From contig NZ_BMTL01000002.1 in NCBI RefSeq assembly GCF_014649655.1, positions 186,001 to 250,000 of the forward strand: 64,000 bases of DNA. The letters run 5' to 3'. The position numbers and the translations under genes are program-made. Below the pieces are notes generated by a model that did no database searches, had not been told where the DNA came from, and was given only the letters and a program-made list of their open reading frames with translations. This document shows positions 8,139 through 17,220 of this stretch, one piece after another. The stretch's first letter is position 1. Each line of letters opens with the position of its first letter. This DNA comes from Streptomyces humidus (GTDB lineage Bacteria > Actinomycetota > Actinomycetes > Streptomycetales > Streptomycetaceae).

Positions 8139-9024
8139 GACGAAGACGACGGCGACGAAGCCGGCCTCCACGGCGCTGGCCGGCGTGGAGGCGGGTCTCG
8201 ACGCGCTTGACGTGGTGACGCCCGCCGGGCGCGTCCCCTTCCGGCGGACGTTCGTCGACAAGATCCTGCCGCCGATCGTCGCGACCGCACTGCTGCTGGT
8301 CGTCTGGCAGATCACCTTCAAGGTCGTCGACGATCCGACGAAACTGGTCTCTCCGCTCGACGTCTGGAACACGCTGCGGGACGCCTGGCTCCAGGGCGAG
8401 CTGCTCGGCTACATCTGGACCAGTGTCTCGCGCGGTCTGCTCGGCTTCCTCTTCGCCCTCGCACTCGGCACCCCGCTCGGGCTGCTGGTGGCACGGGTGA
8501 AGTTCGTGCGGGCGGCGATCGGGCCGATCCTGTCGGGCCTGCAGTCGCTGCCGTCGGTGGCATGGGTGCCGCCGGCCGTGCTGTGGCTGGGCCTGAACAA
8601 CTCGATGATGTACGCGGTGATCCTCCTCGGCGCGGTTCCGTCCATAGCCAACGGACTGGTGTCCGGCGTCGACCAGGTGCCCCCGCTGTTCCTGCGTGCC
8701 GGACGCACCATGGGTGCGACAGGGCTGCGGGGAACCGTTTACATCACGTTGCCGGCCGCGCTGCCCGGATACGTGGCGGGGCTGAAGCAGGGCTGGGCGT
8801 TCTCGTGGCGTTCCCTGATGGCGGCGGAGATCATCGCGTCCTTCCCCGATCTCGGAGTGGGACTCGGTCAGTTGCTGGAGAACGGACGCAACGCCAGTGA
8901 CATGTCGATGGTGTTCGAGGCGATCCTGCTCATCCTGTTGGTCGGCATCGCCATCGACCTGCTGATCTTCAGCCCGCTGGAGCGGTGGGTGCTGCGCAGT
9001 CGCGGCCTGCTGGTGAAGAGCTGA
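8125..9024 (+). CDS. ABC transporter permease, SsuC/TauC-like
   Basis: A 299-residue inner-membrane permease. After a roughly 45-residue Ala/Thr-rich cytoplasmic N-terminus come about six membrane segments. The EAA loop region is seen as RAGRTMGATGLRGTVYITLP, the coupling helix contact with the ATPase. GGGGAG precedes the ATG, which lies inside the ATPase gene. It completes the three-gene importer. Confidence 0.93.
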   Translation: MASTETKTTATKPASTALAGVEAGLDALDVVTPAGRVPFRRTFVDKILPPIVATALLLVVWQITFKVVDDPTKLVSPLDVWNTLRDAWLQGELLGYIWTSVSRGLLGFLFALALGTPLGLLVARVKFVRAAIGPILSGLQSLPSVAWVPPAVLWLGLNNSMMYAVILLGAVPSIANGLVSGVDQVPPLFLRAGRTMGATGLRGTVYITLPAALPGYVAGLKQGWAFSWRSLMAAEIIASFPDLGVGLGQLLENGRNASDMSMVFEAILLILLVGIAIDLLIFSPLERWVLRSRGLLVKS

Positions 9025-9030
9025 GGCCGT

Positions 9031-9780
9031 ATGCCCGAGAAACCTGTCCTCCCCGTCCTCGTGGTGATCGCCCACGGCAGCCGCGATCCGCGGCACGCCG
9101 CGACCGTCGACGCCCTCGTGCGACGTGTACGGTCCCTGCGTGCGGGGCTGCGCGTGGAAACCGGTTTCCTGGATTTCAACGTCCCGTCCGTGCATGGGGT
9201 GCTGGAGTCGCTCGCCGCGGAAGGCGTGCGCGACGCGGTGGCTCTGCCGTTGCTGCTGACCCGGGCCTTTCACGCGAAGGCGGACATTCCGGCGGTCCTG
9301 CGGGACGCACCCCCGCAGCTGCGGATTCGGCAGGCCGACGTGCTCGGCCCGTCCCCTCTGCTGCTGACCGCCCTGGAGCGGCGGTTGTACGAGGCGGGGT
9401 TGACGCCCGCGGACAAGTCCTCGACCGGGGTCGTACTGGCCTCGGCGGGGTCCACGGACCCGGAGGCGATCGCGGTGATCGCAGAAATCGCGCGGGAGTG
9501 GCGGCGCACCGGTTGGTGTGCCGTGCGGCCTGCGTTCGCCTCCGCCTCTCTTCCGCGCACCGAGGACGCGGTCCGCGAACTGCGGGCGCTGGGCTGCTCG
9601 AGGGTCGCCGTCGCACCTTACGTCCTGGCTCCCGGCTTCCTGCCGGACCGCATCGCGCGGGGCGCGACCGAGGCGGACGTCCTGGCCGGCGTACTGGGTC
9701 CGGCACCCGAGGTGGCCCGGGTTCTGCTGAGCCGCTACGACTCTGCGCGAGCGCCCGCGCTGGCGGCCGTCGGAGCCTGA
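9031..9780 (+). CDS. sirB: Sirohydrochlorin ferrochelatase (CbiX family)
   Basis: A 249-residue two-domain CbiX-type chelatase. His15 (AHGSR) and His81 (AFHAKADIP) are the expected metal-binding residues in the N-terminal half, and the second half repeats the fold with the segment APYVLAPGFLPDRI. It inserts Fe2+ into sirohydrochlorin to give siroheme, the cofactor of Sir at the other end of the operon. The ATG lies 6 nt after the permease stop with GAGG overlapping the junction. A cobalt-chelatase role is possible from sequence alone; context favours iron. Confidence 0.88.
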   Translation: MPEKPVLPVLVVIAHGSRDPRHAATVDALVRRVRSLRAGLRVETGFLDFNVPSVHGVLESLAAEGVRDAVALPLLLTRAFHAKADIPAVLRDAPPQLRIRQADVLGPSPLLLTALERRLYEAGLTPADKSSTGVVLASAGSTDPEAIAVIAEIAREWRRTGWCAVRPAFASASLPRTEDAVRELRALGCSRVAVAPYVLAPGFLPDRIARGATEADVLAGVLGPAPEVARVLLSRYDSARAPALAAVGA

Positions 9781-10697
9781 CCGGCCGGGTGACGTGCACC
9801 GTGGCGGCGCGGTGCGGTAGTCCAAGCACAGTCTCGACGCCGGCTGCCTGAACCTGCGAGCCCGAGGCGATCGCCCGGACTCCGTCTCCCGGGCACGACG
9901 ACACCTGTCAGCGAACGAGGCACGGGCACCGGTGGCCGGCGGCGCACACTCGGCATGACGAGCAGCGGGGTCAGAGGTCGGGCGGCGACGGAGATCTGCG
10001 GGTACGTGGTCGCCGTCCGGATCTGCCGCACCCACTGACCGGGGTCTCTACCGCTGTGCCGGCGACGGGGTCGGCCCGCGACGAGGCGCTTACAACTTAC
10101 GGCAGACGGTACGCGGCAGACGGCAGACCGCGTTCGGCCCAGGTCCATGGGCGGGCGGTAACTCGTCGCAGCCCGGTCTTCGCGGCCCGTCGTGGTTTCA
10201 CATCCTCCGGAGAGGGCGGATGGCGGGCGACGGATGGACGGGCGTGGTGGGCAACTGACTGCGTCGCGGAGGCGTTGCGCGTGTATGGGGCCGCGAGCGC
10301 GCAGCGTGCGTAGCGTGCAACGACCCGCAATCGGTTACCGTCCCCACACGCCCTGAACTGCAGCAAGCCGTTGCTATCCGCTTACTGCTCCCAACCTCTC
10401 GTAACCGGTTACCGCACGCCCAACTCGCCCACGTCCGCACAGCTCGTAACCAGTTACCGCCGCCCCCGACCGCAAACGGTGACCACCCGACACAACCCGC
10501 CCAGACGTCCCGCCATCGGCGTCCACACGCCCCGGTGCCCGGACGCATAGACATCCAGGCGGGCGGGCGTACAGGCGTTCTGATGTCCAAGCCGCCCGTA
10601 TCGCCCGGGCCGCTTCCCTGCCCGATGCCCCGGCCGGCCGGTCCGCCCTTCTCGCTGTCCGAGTCTCGTCCCGGGCCCGCCCAGGAACCGGCCGCCC
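9781..10697. other. Long non-coding stretch between convergent genes
   Basis: More than 900 bp without a convincing gene, between the 3' end of the chelatase gene and the 3' end of a minus-strand gene. Only GC-bias open frames are seen on both strands. Its one ordered element is the palindrome cluster near the right end. A small GCACCG/CGGTGC hairpin at 9794-9813 could terminate the sulfur operon. Confidence 0.6.
10326..10486. repeat. Cluster of four CGTAACCGGTTACCG-like palindromes
   Basis: Copies lie at 10326-10340 (CGCAATCGGTTACCG), 10400-10414 (CGTAACCGGTTACCG, perfect palindrome core GTAACCGGTTAC), 10445-10459 (CGTAACCAGTTACCG) and 10471-10486 (CGCAAACGGTGACCAC). Start-to-start spacing is 74, 45 and 26 bp. 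The surrounding DNA is less GC-rich than the genes. The motif resembles the array at 17047-17214 with T replaced by A in the arms. Function unknown. Confidence 0.7.
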
Positions 10698-11720
10698 TCA
10701 GTCGGCCCGAAGCGCCCCGACGGCGTCGTCCGCCAGGCGGATGAGCTCGGGCAGGGGCAGGGACCCCGGTGCCTTCCGCTGCTGGGCGAACGCATTCGCA
10801 AGCCGTTGCAGCAATTCGTTCAGCGGGGTCGGCACGCCGTGCAGACGGCCGAGCAGCGCGATCTCGCCGTTGAGATAGTCGGCTTCGATGCTGCCCGCGC
10901 CGCGGCTGAGGGACTGCCAGGAGGAACCGCCACCGCGCGGGACTCCGTCGAGGGGGACGAGGGTGACCTTGTCGCCGCGGGCCGCCCGCTGTTCCTCCAC
11001 GCTCGTGTACGCGATGCCGGCTGCGTCGAGCACGGCCGCGCCTTCCGCCCTCACCCGCTCGAGCAGCGCCTCGGCAGAGGGGCCGGAGACCGGCCCGCTC
11101 ACCGCTTCGAGGGTGTTGCCGAGATTGGACAGCAGTTTGGCGTACTGCCAGCGGGCGACGTCCGCAACGACCGGCGCCTCGAAGTGCGCCTTCTCCAGGT
11201 CGGCGGCGATACTGCGGATCGCGTCGTCGGCGCCGTGCGGGTAGCGGCCGAGGTGGAGGATCCCGGTGAGCGGGGTGCCGGCGGCGGAGACGACGCCGGG
11301 CTCCCTGTGGGTGGAGGGCAGCCAGACGCAGACGGCGTAGACGCGCCGGAAACGGCGCAGGGCCAGCCGCGGGCTCTCCACTCCGTTCTGGGCGCAGACC
11401 AGCGGCAGCCGCTCGGCCGCCGTGCCCCCGCCCGCGACCGGGGCAGGGCCCCATGCCTGGAGCGCCGCCTCGCTGTCCTGGGTCTTCACGGCGAGGACGA
11501 GAACGTCGTCGGCTCGCAGTGTGCCGAGTTCGTCCGGTCCGGCCACCACGGGCAGTTGGTGCGTCAGCTCGCCCTCCGGCACCCTGAGCCGTAGTCCGTC
11601 CTCGGCGAGCGCGGTCCGGTGCGCGCCTCGCGCCACCAGGACGACCTCCTGCCCGGCCTCCGCCAGCCGCCCGCCGACCGTTCCGCCGATCGCCCCTGCC
11701 CCGATGATGATGTAGCGCAT
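10698..11720 (-). CDS. Ketopantoate reductase family (PanE/ApbA-like) protein
   Basis: A 340-residue NADPH-dependent reductase. The Rossmann motif GAGAIGGTVGGRL (residues 7-19) begins the protein, and LAVKTQD, LVCAQNGVE and KLLSNLGNT match the PanE family. The reaction would be reduction of 2-dehydropantoate to pantoate or a related 2-oxoacid; Streptomyces carry several paralogs, so a pantothenate role is not certain. It ends at its family's usual length. It stands alone between a palindrome cluster and a low-complexity spacer. Confidence 0.85.
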   Translation of the reverse strand: MRYIIIGAGAIGGTVGGRLAEAGQEVVLVARGAHRTALAEDGLRLRVPEGELTHQLPVVAGPDELGTLRADDVLVLAVKTQDSEAALQAWGPAPVAGGGTAAERLPLVCAQNGVESPRLALRRFRRVYAVCVWLPSTHREPGVVSAAGTPLTGILHLGRYPHGADDAIRSIAADLEKAHFEAPVVADVARWQYAKLLSNLGNTLEAVSGPVSGPSAEALLERVRAEGAAVLDAAGIAYTSVEEQRAARGDKVTLVPLDGVPRGGGSSWQSLSRGAGSIEADYLNGEIALLGRLHGVPTPLNELLQRLANAFAQQRKAPGSLPLPELIRLADDAVGALRAD

Positions 11721-12280
11721 GGGACGAGCCTCGCACAGCCGTGCCGCCGCAGGCGACGGGGTTCAGCGTGCCGCTCGGTCCCCGGCGCGGAGGCGCCGAA
11801 CCTCGACGGCGCGATCCGACGCTTCCCCCTGTAACAGTGGGGAACCGCTTTCCCCGGGAGAGCCGAGCCCGGCGACGGACCCGATCCGGGGCCCGCTGCC
11901 TTCAGGTCGGCAACTACCCGAGCACTCCCCGCGTTTCCCCGCGTTTCCCCGCGTTTTCCTCGCGCTTTCCCCGCGCGCTCCCGGCGCCCCCGGCGAACTC
12001 CCCGCCGCCGTCGCCGTCGTGGTACAAAATCCCCCCACCTCGCTCGCGTCCCCTCCCCGCTCTGCGCTTCCTCACCCTCGCCCTCGCCCTCATACTCCCA
12101 ACCGCATCCGCATCCGCAACCGCAACTTCAACCCCGACCTCCACCCCGACACCCGCCCCCGCTTCGGCCACAACTCCCGTCCCAACCTCAGCCAAAACCA
12201 GCCCAACCCCCAGCCCCATGCGCCTCGGAGAGGCGCGCGGTCTCTCCGCCGCCCCGCGGCTCACCGCCCCCCGTGCAGGG
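11721..12280. repeat. Low-complexity, G-poor spacer with GCGTTTCCCC tandem repeats
   Basis: The + strand from about 12060 to 12225 is nearly devoid of G and is built from short C/A-rich units (CCGCATCCGCATCCGCAACC and similar). A 10-bp unit GCGTTTCCCC is repeated at 11931-11950 and degenerates up to 11970. One frame reads as a signal-peptide-like stretch followed by Thr/Ser/Pro repeats but has no ribosome-binding site and runs into the next gene antisense. I see no supported gene. Confidence 0.6.
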
Positions 12281-12829
12281 TCAAACCTGCGTCATCTCCA
12301 CCAGTTTGACGACGGTGTTCCAGTTCCGGGTCGTGGCGATGAGGCCCTTGCTCAAACGGGGCTTGGCCAGTTGTTCGGCGAGTTTGGAGCGGCCCAGTCC
12401 GTCGGGGGCGTAGAGGTACAGGGCGCGGTCGCCGAGGCGGAACTCTTCGGGGAGGTACGCGGCGCGGTCGATGCCGGCGTAGCGCTCCTCGTCGAGGGGG
12501 GCTGAGCAGTAGGTGACGTGGAGCTGTTTGGCCGTCAGCTCGGCCGCTGGATACGGGCAGGCCTCAGCAACCGATTTCAGATAGGCATGGTCGCGGACGA
12601 TCACGTCGACGGCGAAGCCGAACCGCTCCTCGATCGCCGCGGTGAGGCCGGCCGCGAGGTTCTCCTCGTCGCCGTGCGCGCTGGAGAACACGGCCTGGCC
12701 GCTCTGCAGGTAGGTGCGCACGTCGCCGTGGCCGATCCCCTCCAGCACAGCCCGCAGGTCGGCCATCGGGACCTTTCTGCTGCCGCCCACGTTGATGCCC
12801 CGCAGCAGGGCCGCGTACGTCGTCGTCAT
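12281..12829 (-). CDS. DUF1697 family protein
   Basis: A 182-residue cytoplasmic protein matching the DUF1697 family: N-terminal ALLRGINVGGSRKVPMADLR followed by GDVRTYLQSGQAVFSS and VIVRDHAYL. No catalytic role is established for the family. The ATG was chosen because conservation begins at once there; upstream in-frame codons to 13003 are not family-like. Only a weak GGTGGGCGG precedes the start. It is transcribed alone, away from the MMPL gene. Confidence 0.9.
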   Translation of the reverse strand: MTTTYAALLRGINVGGSRKVPMADLRAVLEGIGHGDVRTYLQSGQAVFSSAHGDEENLAAGLTAAIEERFGFAVDVIVRDHAYLKSVAEACPYPAAELTAKQLHVTYCSAPLDEERYAGIDRAAYLPEEFRLGDRALYLYAPDGLGRSKLAEQLAKPRLSKGLIATTRNWNTVVKLVEMTQV

Positions 12830-13224
12830 CCGCCCACCATAGGCGGCCGTCGTGCCCCGTGGGGGTGGGCACGTCGGCCGCGGCCGGAGTGGGGAACCGA
12901 AAGGAAACTCTTGCCGGTCGACGGGGCGGGAATCAACACCTGGCGCACTTCTCCACAGGTCCGTGACTTGTTCAACAAACCTGCGTAATCCCTCCTCCCT
13001 CACCCGGCGGCCGGCCCCACCCTGATCACCGCCCCCGAGGCCGTCGGATAGATGTAAGGGGCCGCCGTCCTCCCCAGCGGTGAGACGGCGGGGTCCGACG
13101 GGAGGAGTCGCGCGCCCGGCACTTCACCGGGCAGCACGAGGAGACGGCCTTATCCAGCCCATACCTTCGAATCGAAAGGTGGCGGCGCGGTGCTGCCATC
13201 GCATCACAAGGGGGCAGGCCCGTC
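12830..13224. promoter_or_regulatory. Divergent intergenic region with TTGTTCAACAA palindrome
   Basis: Lies between the starts of the DUF1697 gene and the MMPL transporter and must hold both promoters. The only notable site is the perfect 11-bp palindrome TTGTTCAACAA at 12968-12978, a possible operator for the transporter; no regulator gene is adjacent. Nothing else recognisable. Confidence 0.3.
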
Positions 13225-15492
13225 ATGGTCAACGGAGAAATACGGGTGCGCGGCCTCGCCGCGCGGGCGGGCGGCTGGAGCGCCCGGCACCGATGGGCCG
13301 CGGTGGGCGTCTGGGTGCTGTTCGTCGTCCTGGCCATGGGGATCGGGTCGGCGGCGGGCACGGTCGACGTCAAGGAGAGCGACCGGCTCGGGGGCGAGAC
13401 CCGTACGGCGGCCACGATCGTCGAGGACGCCGGCATCGACGAGCCGGCCGGTGAGACGGTCCTCATCCAGTCGAAGGACGGCTCCGTCAAGGCCACGGAC
13501 CCGGAGTTCAGGGCCGCCGTCACCGCGGTCGTCGCGGCCGTCGGCAAGACCGGCTTGGTCAGCGACGTGACCTCGCCGTACGAGACGAAGACGATCTCCA
13601 AGGACGGCCGCAGCGCGCTCGTCCGGTTCGACATGCGCGGCGACTCCGACACCGCGGGCGACCGGGTGGGGCCGGTGCTCAAGGCCGTGGACGGCGTCCG
13701 GCAGGAGCACTCCTCGCTGCGGATCGAGGAGATCGGCGGCGCCAGCATGGCGAAGACGTTCGGCGACGCGTTCGGCGACGACTTCCAGCAGGCGGAGTAC
13801 TCGGCGGTGCCGGTGGCACTGGGCATCCTGTTGATCGCCTTCGGCGCGCTGGTCGCGGCGCTGCTGCCGGTGGCCCTGGCGATCACCGCGATCATGGCGA
13901 CGACCGGTCTGATGAGCATCGTCAGCCACTTCCAGCCGATGGACGACACCGCCAGTTCGGTGATGCTCCTGGTCGGTCTGGCCGTGGGCGTCGACTACTG
14001 CCTGTTCTACCTGCGCCGTGAGCGCGAGGAGCGGGCGGCGGGACGTGACCCGGAAACCGCTCTCAGAATTGCCGCCGCCACCAGCGGCCGGGCCGTGATC
14101 GTCTCCGGGGTGACCGTGTGCGTGGCCATGGCGGGCATGCTGTTCACCGGGCTCGCCACGTTCGAGGCGATGGGCCTGGCGTCCTTGATGGTGGTCGCGG
14201 TCGCCATGGTCGGTTCGGTGACGGTGCTGCCGGCGCTGCTGTCGCTGCTCGGCGAGCGCGTGGAAAAGGGACGGATTCCGTTTCTGCACCCCGACCGGCG
14301 CCGCCGGAAGGCGGGGCGCAGGCAGAGCAACGAGGGCAGCCGGTTCTGGAGCGCCGTGCTGAAGGTCGTCCTCGCCAAGCCCGGCGTGTCGATGGTCGTC
14401 GCGGCCGGCGCGCTGCTCGCCGTCGCCGCTCCGGCGGTCGGTATGAAGACCCAGAACCTCACCCTGGACCAGGAGTTCGGCGACTCCCTGCCCATCGTGC
14501 AGACCTACAACCGGGTCAACGACGCCTTCCCCGGGGGCTCCGAGCCGGCCGAGGTGATCGTCAAGGCGGACGACATCAACGCCCCCGAGGTGAGGACGGC
14601 GCTGGAGCAGTTCAGGCAGCAGGCGATCAGCTCGGGCGCCTCGCGCGGACCGGTCGAGATCAAGCTGCACGACGCGCAGAACGTCGCGTACGTGTACGTG
14701 CCGCTGGTCGGGGGCTCCGACCTGGACAAGGCGGGTGCGAGCCTGGACACGCTGCGCGACGAGGTGCGGCCCGCCACGCTGGGCAAGGTCGAAGGTGTGC
14801 GGGCCCCGATCACCGGCCAGGTGGCGGGGTCGAAGGACTTCAACGACCAGCTGGCCGGAGCCGTCGCGCCCGTCTTCGCGTTCGTCGTGCTGTTCGCCTT
14901 CCTGCTGATGCTGCTGTCGTTCCGTTCCCTGACGATCGCGATCACGTCGATCGTGCTCAACCTGCTGTCGGTGGGCGCGGCCTACGGCATCCTCGTGGCC
15001 GTCTTCCAGCACGGCTGGGGCGCGTCGCTGGTGGGGGCGGAGGGCGTGGGCGCCATCATCACCTGGCTGCCGTTGTTCCTCTTCGTGATCCTGTTCGGCC
15101 TGTCGATGGACTACCACGTGTTCGTGGTCTCGCGGATCCGTGAGGCGCGGCTGCGGGGGCTCCCGACGAACGAGGCCATCCGGCACGGCGTGGTCACCAC
15201 GGCGGGCGTGGTGACCAGCGCCGCCGTCATCATGGTCGCCGTGTTCGCGATCTTCGGAACGCTGTCCATGCAGTCCATGAAGCAGATGGGCGTGGGTCTG
15301 GCGGCGGCCGTCCTGATCGACGCGACGATCATCCGGGGCGTGCTGCTGCCTGCCGTGATGGCGCTGCTCGGTGAGCGCAACTGGTACCTGCCGAAGTGGC
15401 TGCACCGACTGCCCGACCTCACCCACGACGAGGCGCCTGGGGCGATCGCTCCGGCGGCGCGGGACGACGAGGGCGAGCGGCTGAGCGTCTGA
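13225..15492 (+). CDS. MMPL-family (RND superfamily) transporter
   Basis: A 755-residue membrane protein with the MMPL/HAE2 layout: one N-terminal membrane segment (VGVWVLFVVLAMGIGS), a large external domain, five further segments, a cytoplasmic linker (RRRRKAGRRQSN), and the same pattern repeated. The paired proton-relay motifs GVDYCLFYLRR and FGLSMDYHVFVVSRIREAR mark the two halves. Such proteins export lipids, antibiotics or siderophores using the proton gradient; the substrate cannot be read here. A GGGGGCAGG stretch precedes the ATG. A strong hairpin follows the stop. Confidence 0.93.
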   Translation: MVNGEIRVRGLAARAGGWSARHRWAAVGVWVLFVVLAMGIGSAAGTVDVKESDRLGGETRTAATIVEDAGIDEPAGETVLIQSKDGSVKATDPEFRAAVTAVVAAVGKTGLVSDVTSPYETKTISKDGRSALVRFDMRGDSDTAGDRVGPVLKAVDGVRQEHSSLRIEEIGGASMAKTFGDAFGDDFQQAEYSAVPVALGILLIAFGALVAALLPVALAITAIMATTGLMSIVSHFQPMDDTASSVMLLVGLAVGVDYCLFYLRREREERAAGRDPETALRIAAATSGRAVIVSGVTVCVAMAGMLFTGLATFEAMGLASLMVVAVAMVGSVTVLPALLSLLGERVEKGRIPFLHPDRRRRKAGRRQSNEGSRFWSAVLKVVLAKPGVSMVVAAGALLAVAAPAVGMKTQNLTLDQEFGDSLPIVQTYNRVNDAFPGGSEPAEVIVKADDINAPEVRTALEQFRQQAISSGASRGPVEIKLHDAQNVAYVYVPLVGGSDLDKAGASLDTLRDEVRPATLGKVEGVRAPITGQVAGSKDFNDQLAGAVAPVFAFVVLFAFLLMLLSFRSLTIAITSIVLNLLSVGAAYGILVAVFQHGWGASLVGAEGVGAIITWLPLFLFVILFGLSMDYHVFVVSRIREARLRGLPTNEAIRHGVVTTAGVVTSAAVIMVAVFAIFGTLSMQSMKQMGVGLAAAVLIDATIIRGVLLPAVMALLGERNWYLPKWLHRLPDLTHDEAPGAIAPAARDDEGERLSV

Positions 15493-15512
15493 TCCTGCCG
15501 AGCCGCGTCGGG

Positions 15513-15555
15513 CCGAGGGCTCGTCGACCTCCCGGGGGAGTCGACGAGCCCTCGG
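15513..15555 (+). terminator. Perfect 16-bp hairpin terminator after the MMPL gene
   Basis: CCGAGGGCTCGTCGAC (15513-15528) and its exact complement (15540-15555) enclose an 11-nt loop. It begins 21 bp after the transporter stop. No T-tract follows. It lies between convergent genes and could act in both directions. Confidence 0.8.
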
Positions 15556-15563
15556 CTGCGCCC

Positions 15564-15627
15564 GGTCGAGGCGCGGTCGAGGCACGGTCGAGGCGCGGTC
15601 GAGGCGCGGTCGAGGCGCGGTCGGCGC
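15564..15627. repeat. 11-bp tandem repeat GGTCGAGGCGC, about 6 copies
   Basis: Five units of 11 bp (one with CAC for CGC) and a truncated sixth, directly after the terminator and up to the end of the glycosyltransferase gene. Likely slippage-generated filler between convergent genes; a useful strain-variable locus. Confidence 0.85.
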
Positions 15628-15636
15628 AGCGTTAGG

Positions 15637-16833
15637 TCAGGCCGGGAGTTCGGCCTCGATCAGGTCCGCGGCGCGGCGCGTGCCGCCCTCGACGGCCGTC
15701 TCGGCCTGGATCGCCTCCAGTCGGCGCGCGACCTCCGGGTCGGCGACGAGGGCCAGGGCGGCCTCCCGGAGGACCTCGGCCGTCGCCTGTGCCGTGGGGA
15801 CGTGCCGGGCCACGCCGAGGCCCTGGAGCACGTCGGCGTTGCCGAACTGGTCCACGGCCTGGGGTACGGCGATCATCGGCGTCGCCGTGGCCAGCCCCTC
15901 CTGGCTGCCGCCCGCGCCGGCGTGCGTGACGAACAGGTCCGCCTGCCTGAGGATCGCCAACTGCGGTACCCAGGTGTGCACTTCGACGTTGTCGGGAACG
16001 GCTCCCAGGGCCGCGGGGTCGACGCGGCTGCCGATCTGGAGCACGAGGTGCCAGCCGGGCAGCTCCCCGAAGGCCCGCACGCACTCCCGGTAGAAGTCCG
16101 GCCGGTCGGTGAACGTCGAGCCGAGCGACACGAGGACGACCCTGTCCGCGCCGGCGGGCCGGGTCCACTCCCCCTCGTCGGCCCGGTCGCCCTGACAGGA
16201 GCCGACGAACGTGTACACGCTGTCGTCGACCCGGTCGGCGCACGGCTGGAGGGCCCTGGGGATCAGCACGAGGGAGCGGGCGGGGCGGCCGACGAAGCGG
16301 TCGGGGTGCTCGGTGATCCCGTTCTCCTCGAGCCAGGCGTGGAAACGGGCGTAGTAAGCCTTTCCGCGATCTGTCTGCCTCGGCTCGGCCCACATGGGTT
16401 CGGCGACCTCCTCCTCGTATCCCTCCCAGGCCACCAGGTTGGGCGAGAGGGAGATCGCGGGGACGCCCCAGCGGTGGGCGAGGACGCGGGCCGGATAGGA
16501 GGCGATGTCGTGCAGCACCAGATCCGGCAGGTCCCCGTCGTAGGCCTCGATCAGCCGGGGCAACGCCTGGATCGCGTCGGCCAGGAAGGGTTCCACATGG
16601 TCGAGGAGTGTGCTGCCCCAGGCGGTGGGGTCGTCGTCGGGCGAGGGCAGGATCGAGTGCCACGGCTTGACCTCGGCGCCGGTGGCGGAGACCTTCTCGG
16701 CGAGGACGGGGGGAATCGCGTACGTCACCCGGTGCCCGCGTGCGACGAGTTCGCGGATGACTTCCAGGCTCGGGTTCACGTGGCCGTGCGCGGCGATGGA
16801 GAACATGGCGATGTGGGCGGGGCGACTGGTCAT
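15637..16833 (-). CDS. Macrolide-type glycosyltransferase (MGT/OleD-like, GT1)
   Basis: A 398-residue GT-B enzyme of the UGT family. The N-terminal [19 protein letters not shown] carries the acceptor-side catalytic His. The C-terminal donor site is clear: [17 protein letters not shown] then [20 protein letters not shown]. Related enzymes (OleD, OleI, Mgt) inactivate macrolides by transferring glucose from UDP-glucose, so self-resistance or detoxification is the likely role; the acceptor is not known. The ATG at residue 13 of a longer open frame was chosen because family homology starts there. Confidence 0.9.
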   Translation of the reverse strand: MTSRPAHIAMFSIAAHGHVNPSLEVIRELVARGHRVTYAIPPVLAEKVSATGAEVKPWHSILPSPDDDPTAWGSTLLDHVEPFLADAIQALPRLIEAYDGDLPDLVLHDIASYPARVLAHRWGVPAISLSPNLVAWEGYEEEVAEPMWAEPRQTDRGKAYYARFHAWLEENGITEHPDRFVGRPARSLVLIPRALQPCADRVDDSVYTFVGSCQGDRADEGEWTRPAGADRVVLVSLGSTFTDRPDFYRECVRAFGELPGWHLVLQIGSRVDPAALGAVPDNVEVHTWVPQLAILRQADLFVTHAGAGGSQEGLATATPMIAVPQAVDQFGNADVLQGLGVARHVPTAQATAEVLREAALALVADPEVARRLEAIQAETAVEGGTRRAADLIEAELPA

Positions 16834-17046
16834 GCCCCGACCGTAGGCAAGACGATACGTCTCGTGCAATCGGTTTGCCGCGGCCGCCCATCCGTTCGGG
16901 ATCCGGCACCGAACGGACGGGCGCCGTCCACCGTCTTCGACAAGCGGACGCGGCGCGAACCGACCTTTGCTGCCGGGGATCGACGGTTACCGGCCCTGAG
17001 CGTTCCTGGCGAGGTCTGACCGTTGCTGACGGAGAGCCGGATCGGC

Positions 17047-17214
17047 GCCCCACCAGAAACCAGTTTCCGCCCCCACCAGGAACCGGTTTCCGCCCCGCCA
17101 CAAACTGGTTTCCGTCCCGCCAGAAACCAGTTCCGCTCCACCAGGAACCAGTTCCGCTCCACCAGGAACCGGTTTGCGCACCGCCAGAAACCAGTTTCCG
17201 TCCCGCCGTGAACC
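17047..17214. repeat. Seven-copy palindrome array with 21-23 bp period
   Basis: Units start at 17047, 17069, 17092, 17114, 17135, 17156 and 17178, with a degenerate eighth at 17200. Each contains a near-palindrome of GGAAACCGGTTTCC type (GAAACCAGTTTCC, GGAACCGGTTTCC, CAAACTGGTTTCC and variants) plus a GCCCCRCCA linker. The period is close to two helical turns, so all palindromes face one side of the helix. The 16834-17220 gap holds nothing else recognisable. It lies downstream of the sugar importer and upstream of the glycosyltransferase start. Confidence 0.9.
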
Positions 17215-17220
17215 TGCCGC

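Noticed and set aside
9735..10148. Minus-strand frame in the gap after the chelatase gene
   Set aside because: No ribosome-binding site, no recognisable motif, and it begins and ends in unconserved DNA.
11741..12280. Possible secreted Ser/Thr/Pro-rich protein on the + strand
   Set aside because: No start with a ribosome-binding site, low-complexity composition, and the frame continues antisense into the DUF1697 gene.
13204..15585. Long open frame antisense to the MMPL gene
   Set aside because: High GC makes antisense frames open; the + strand protein has full MMPL motifs and the antisense product has none.
17047..17214. CRISPR-like array
   Set aside because: Units are contiguous 21-23 bp repeats with no unique spacers, and no cas genes are near.
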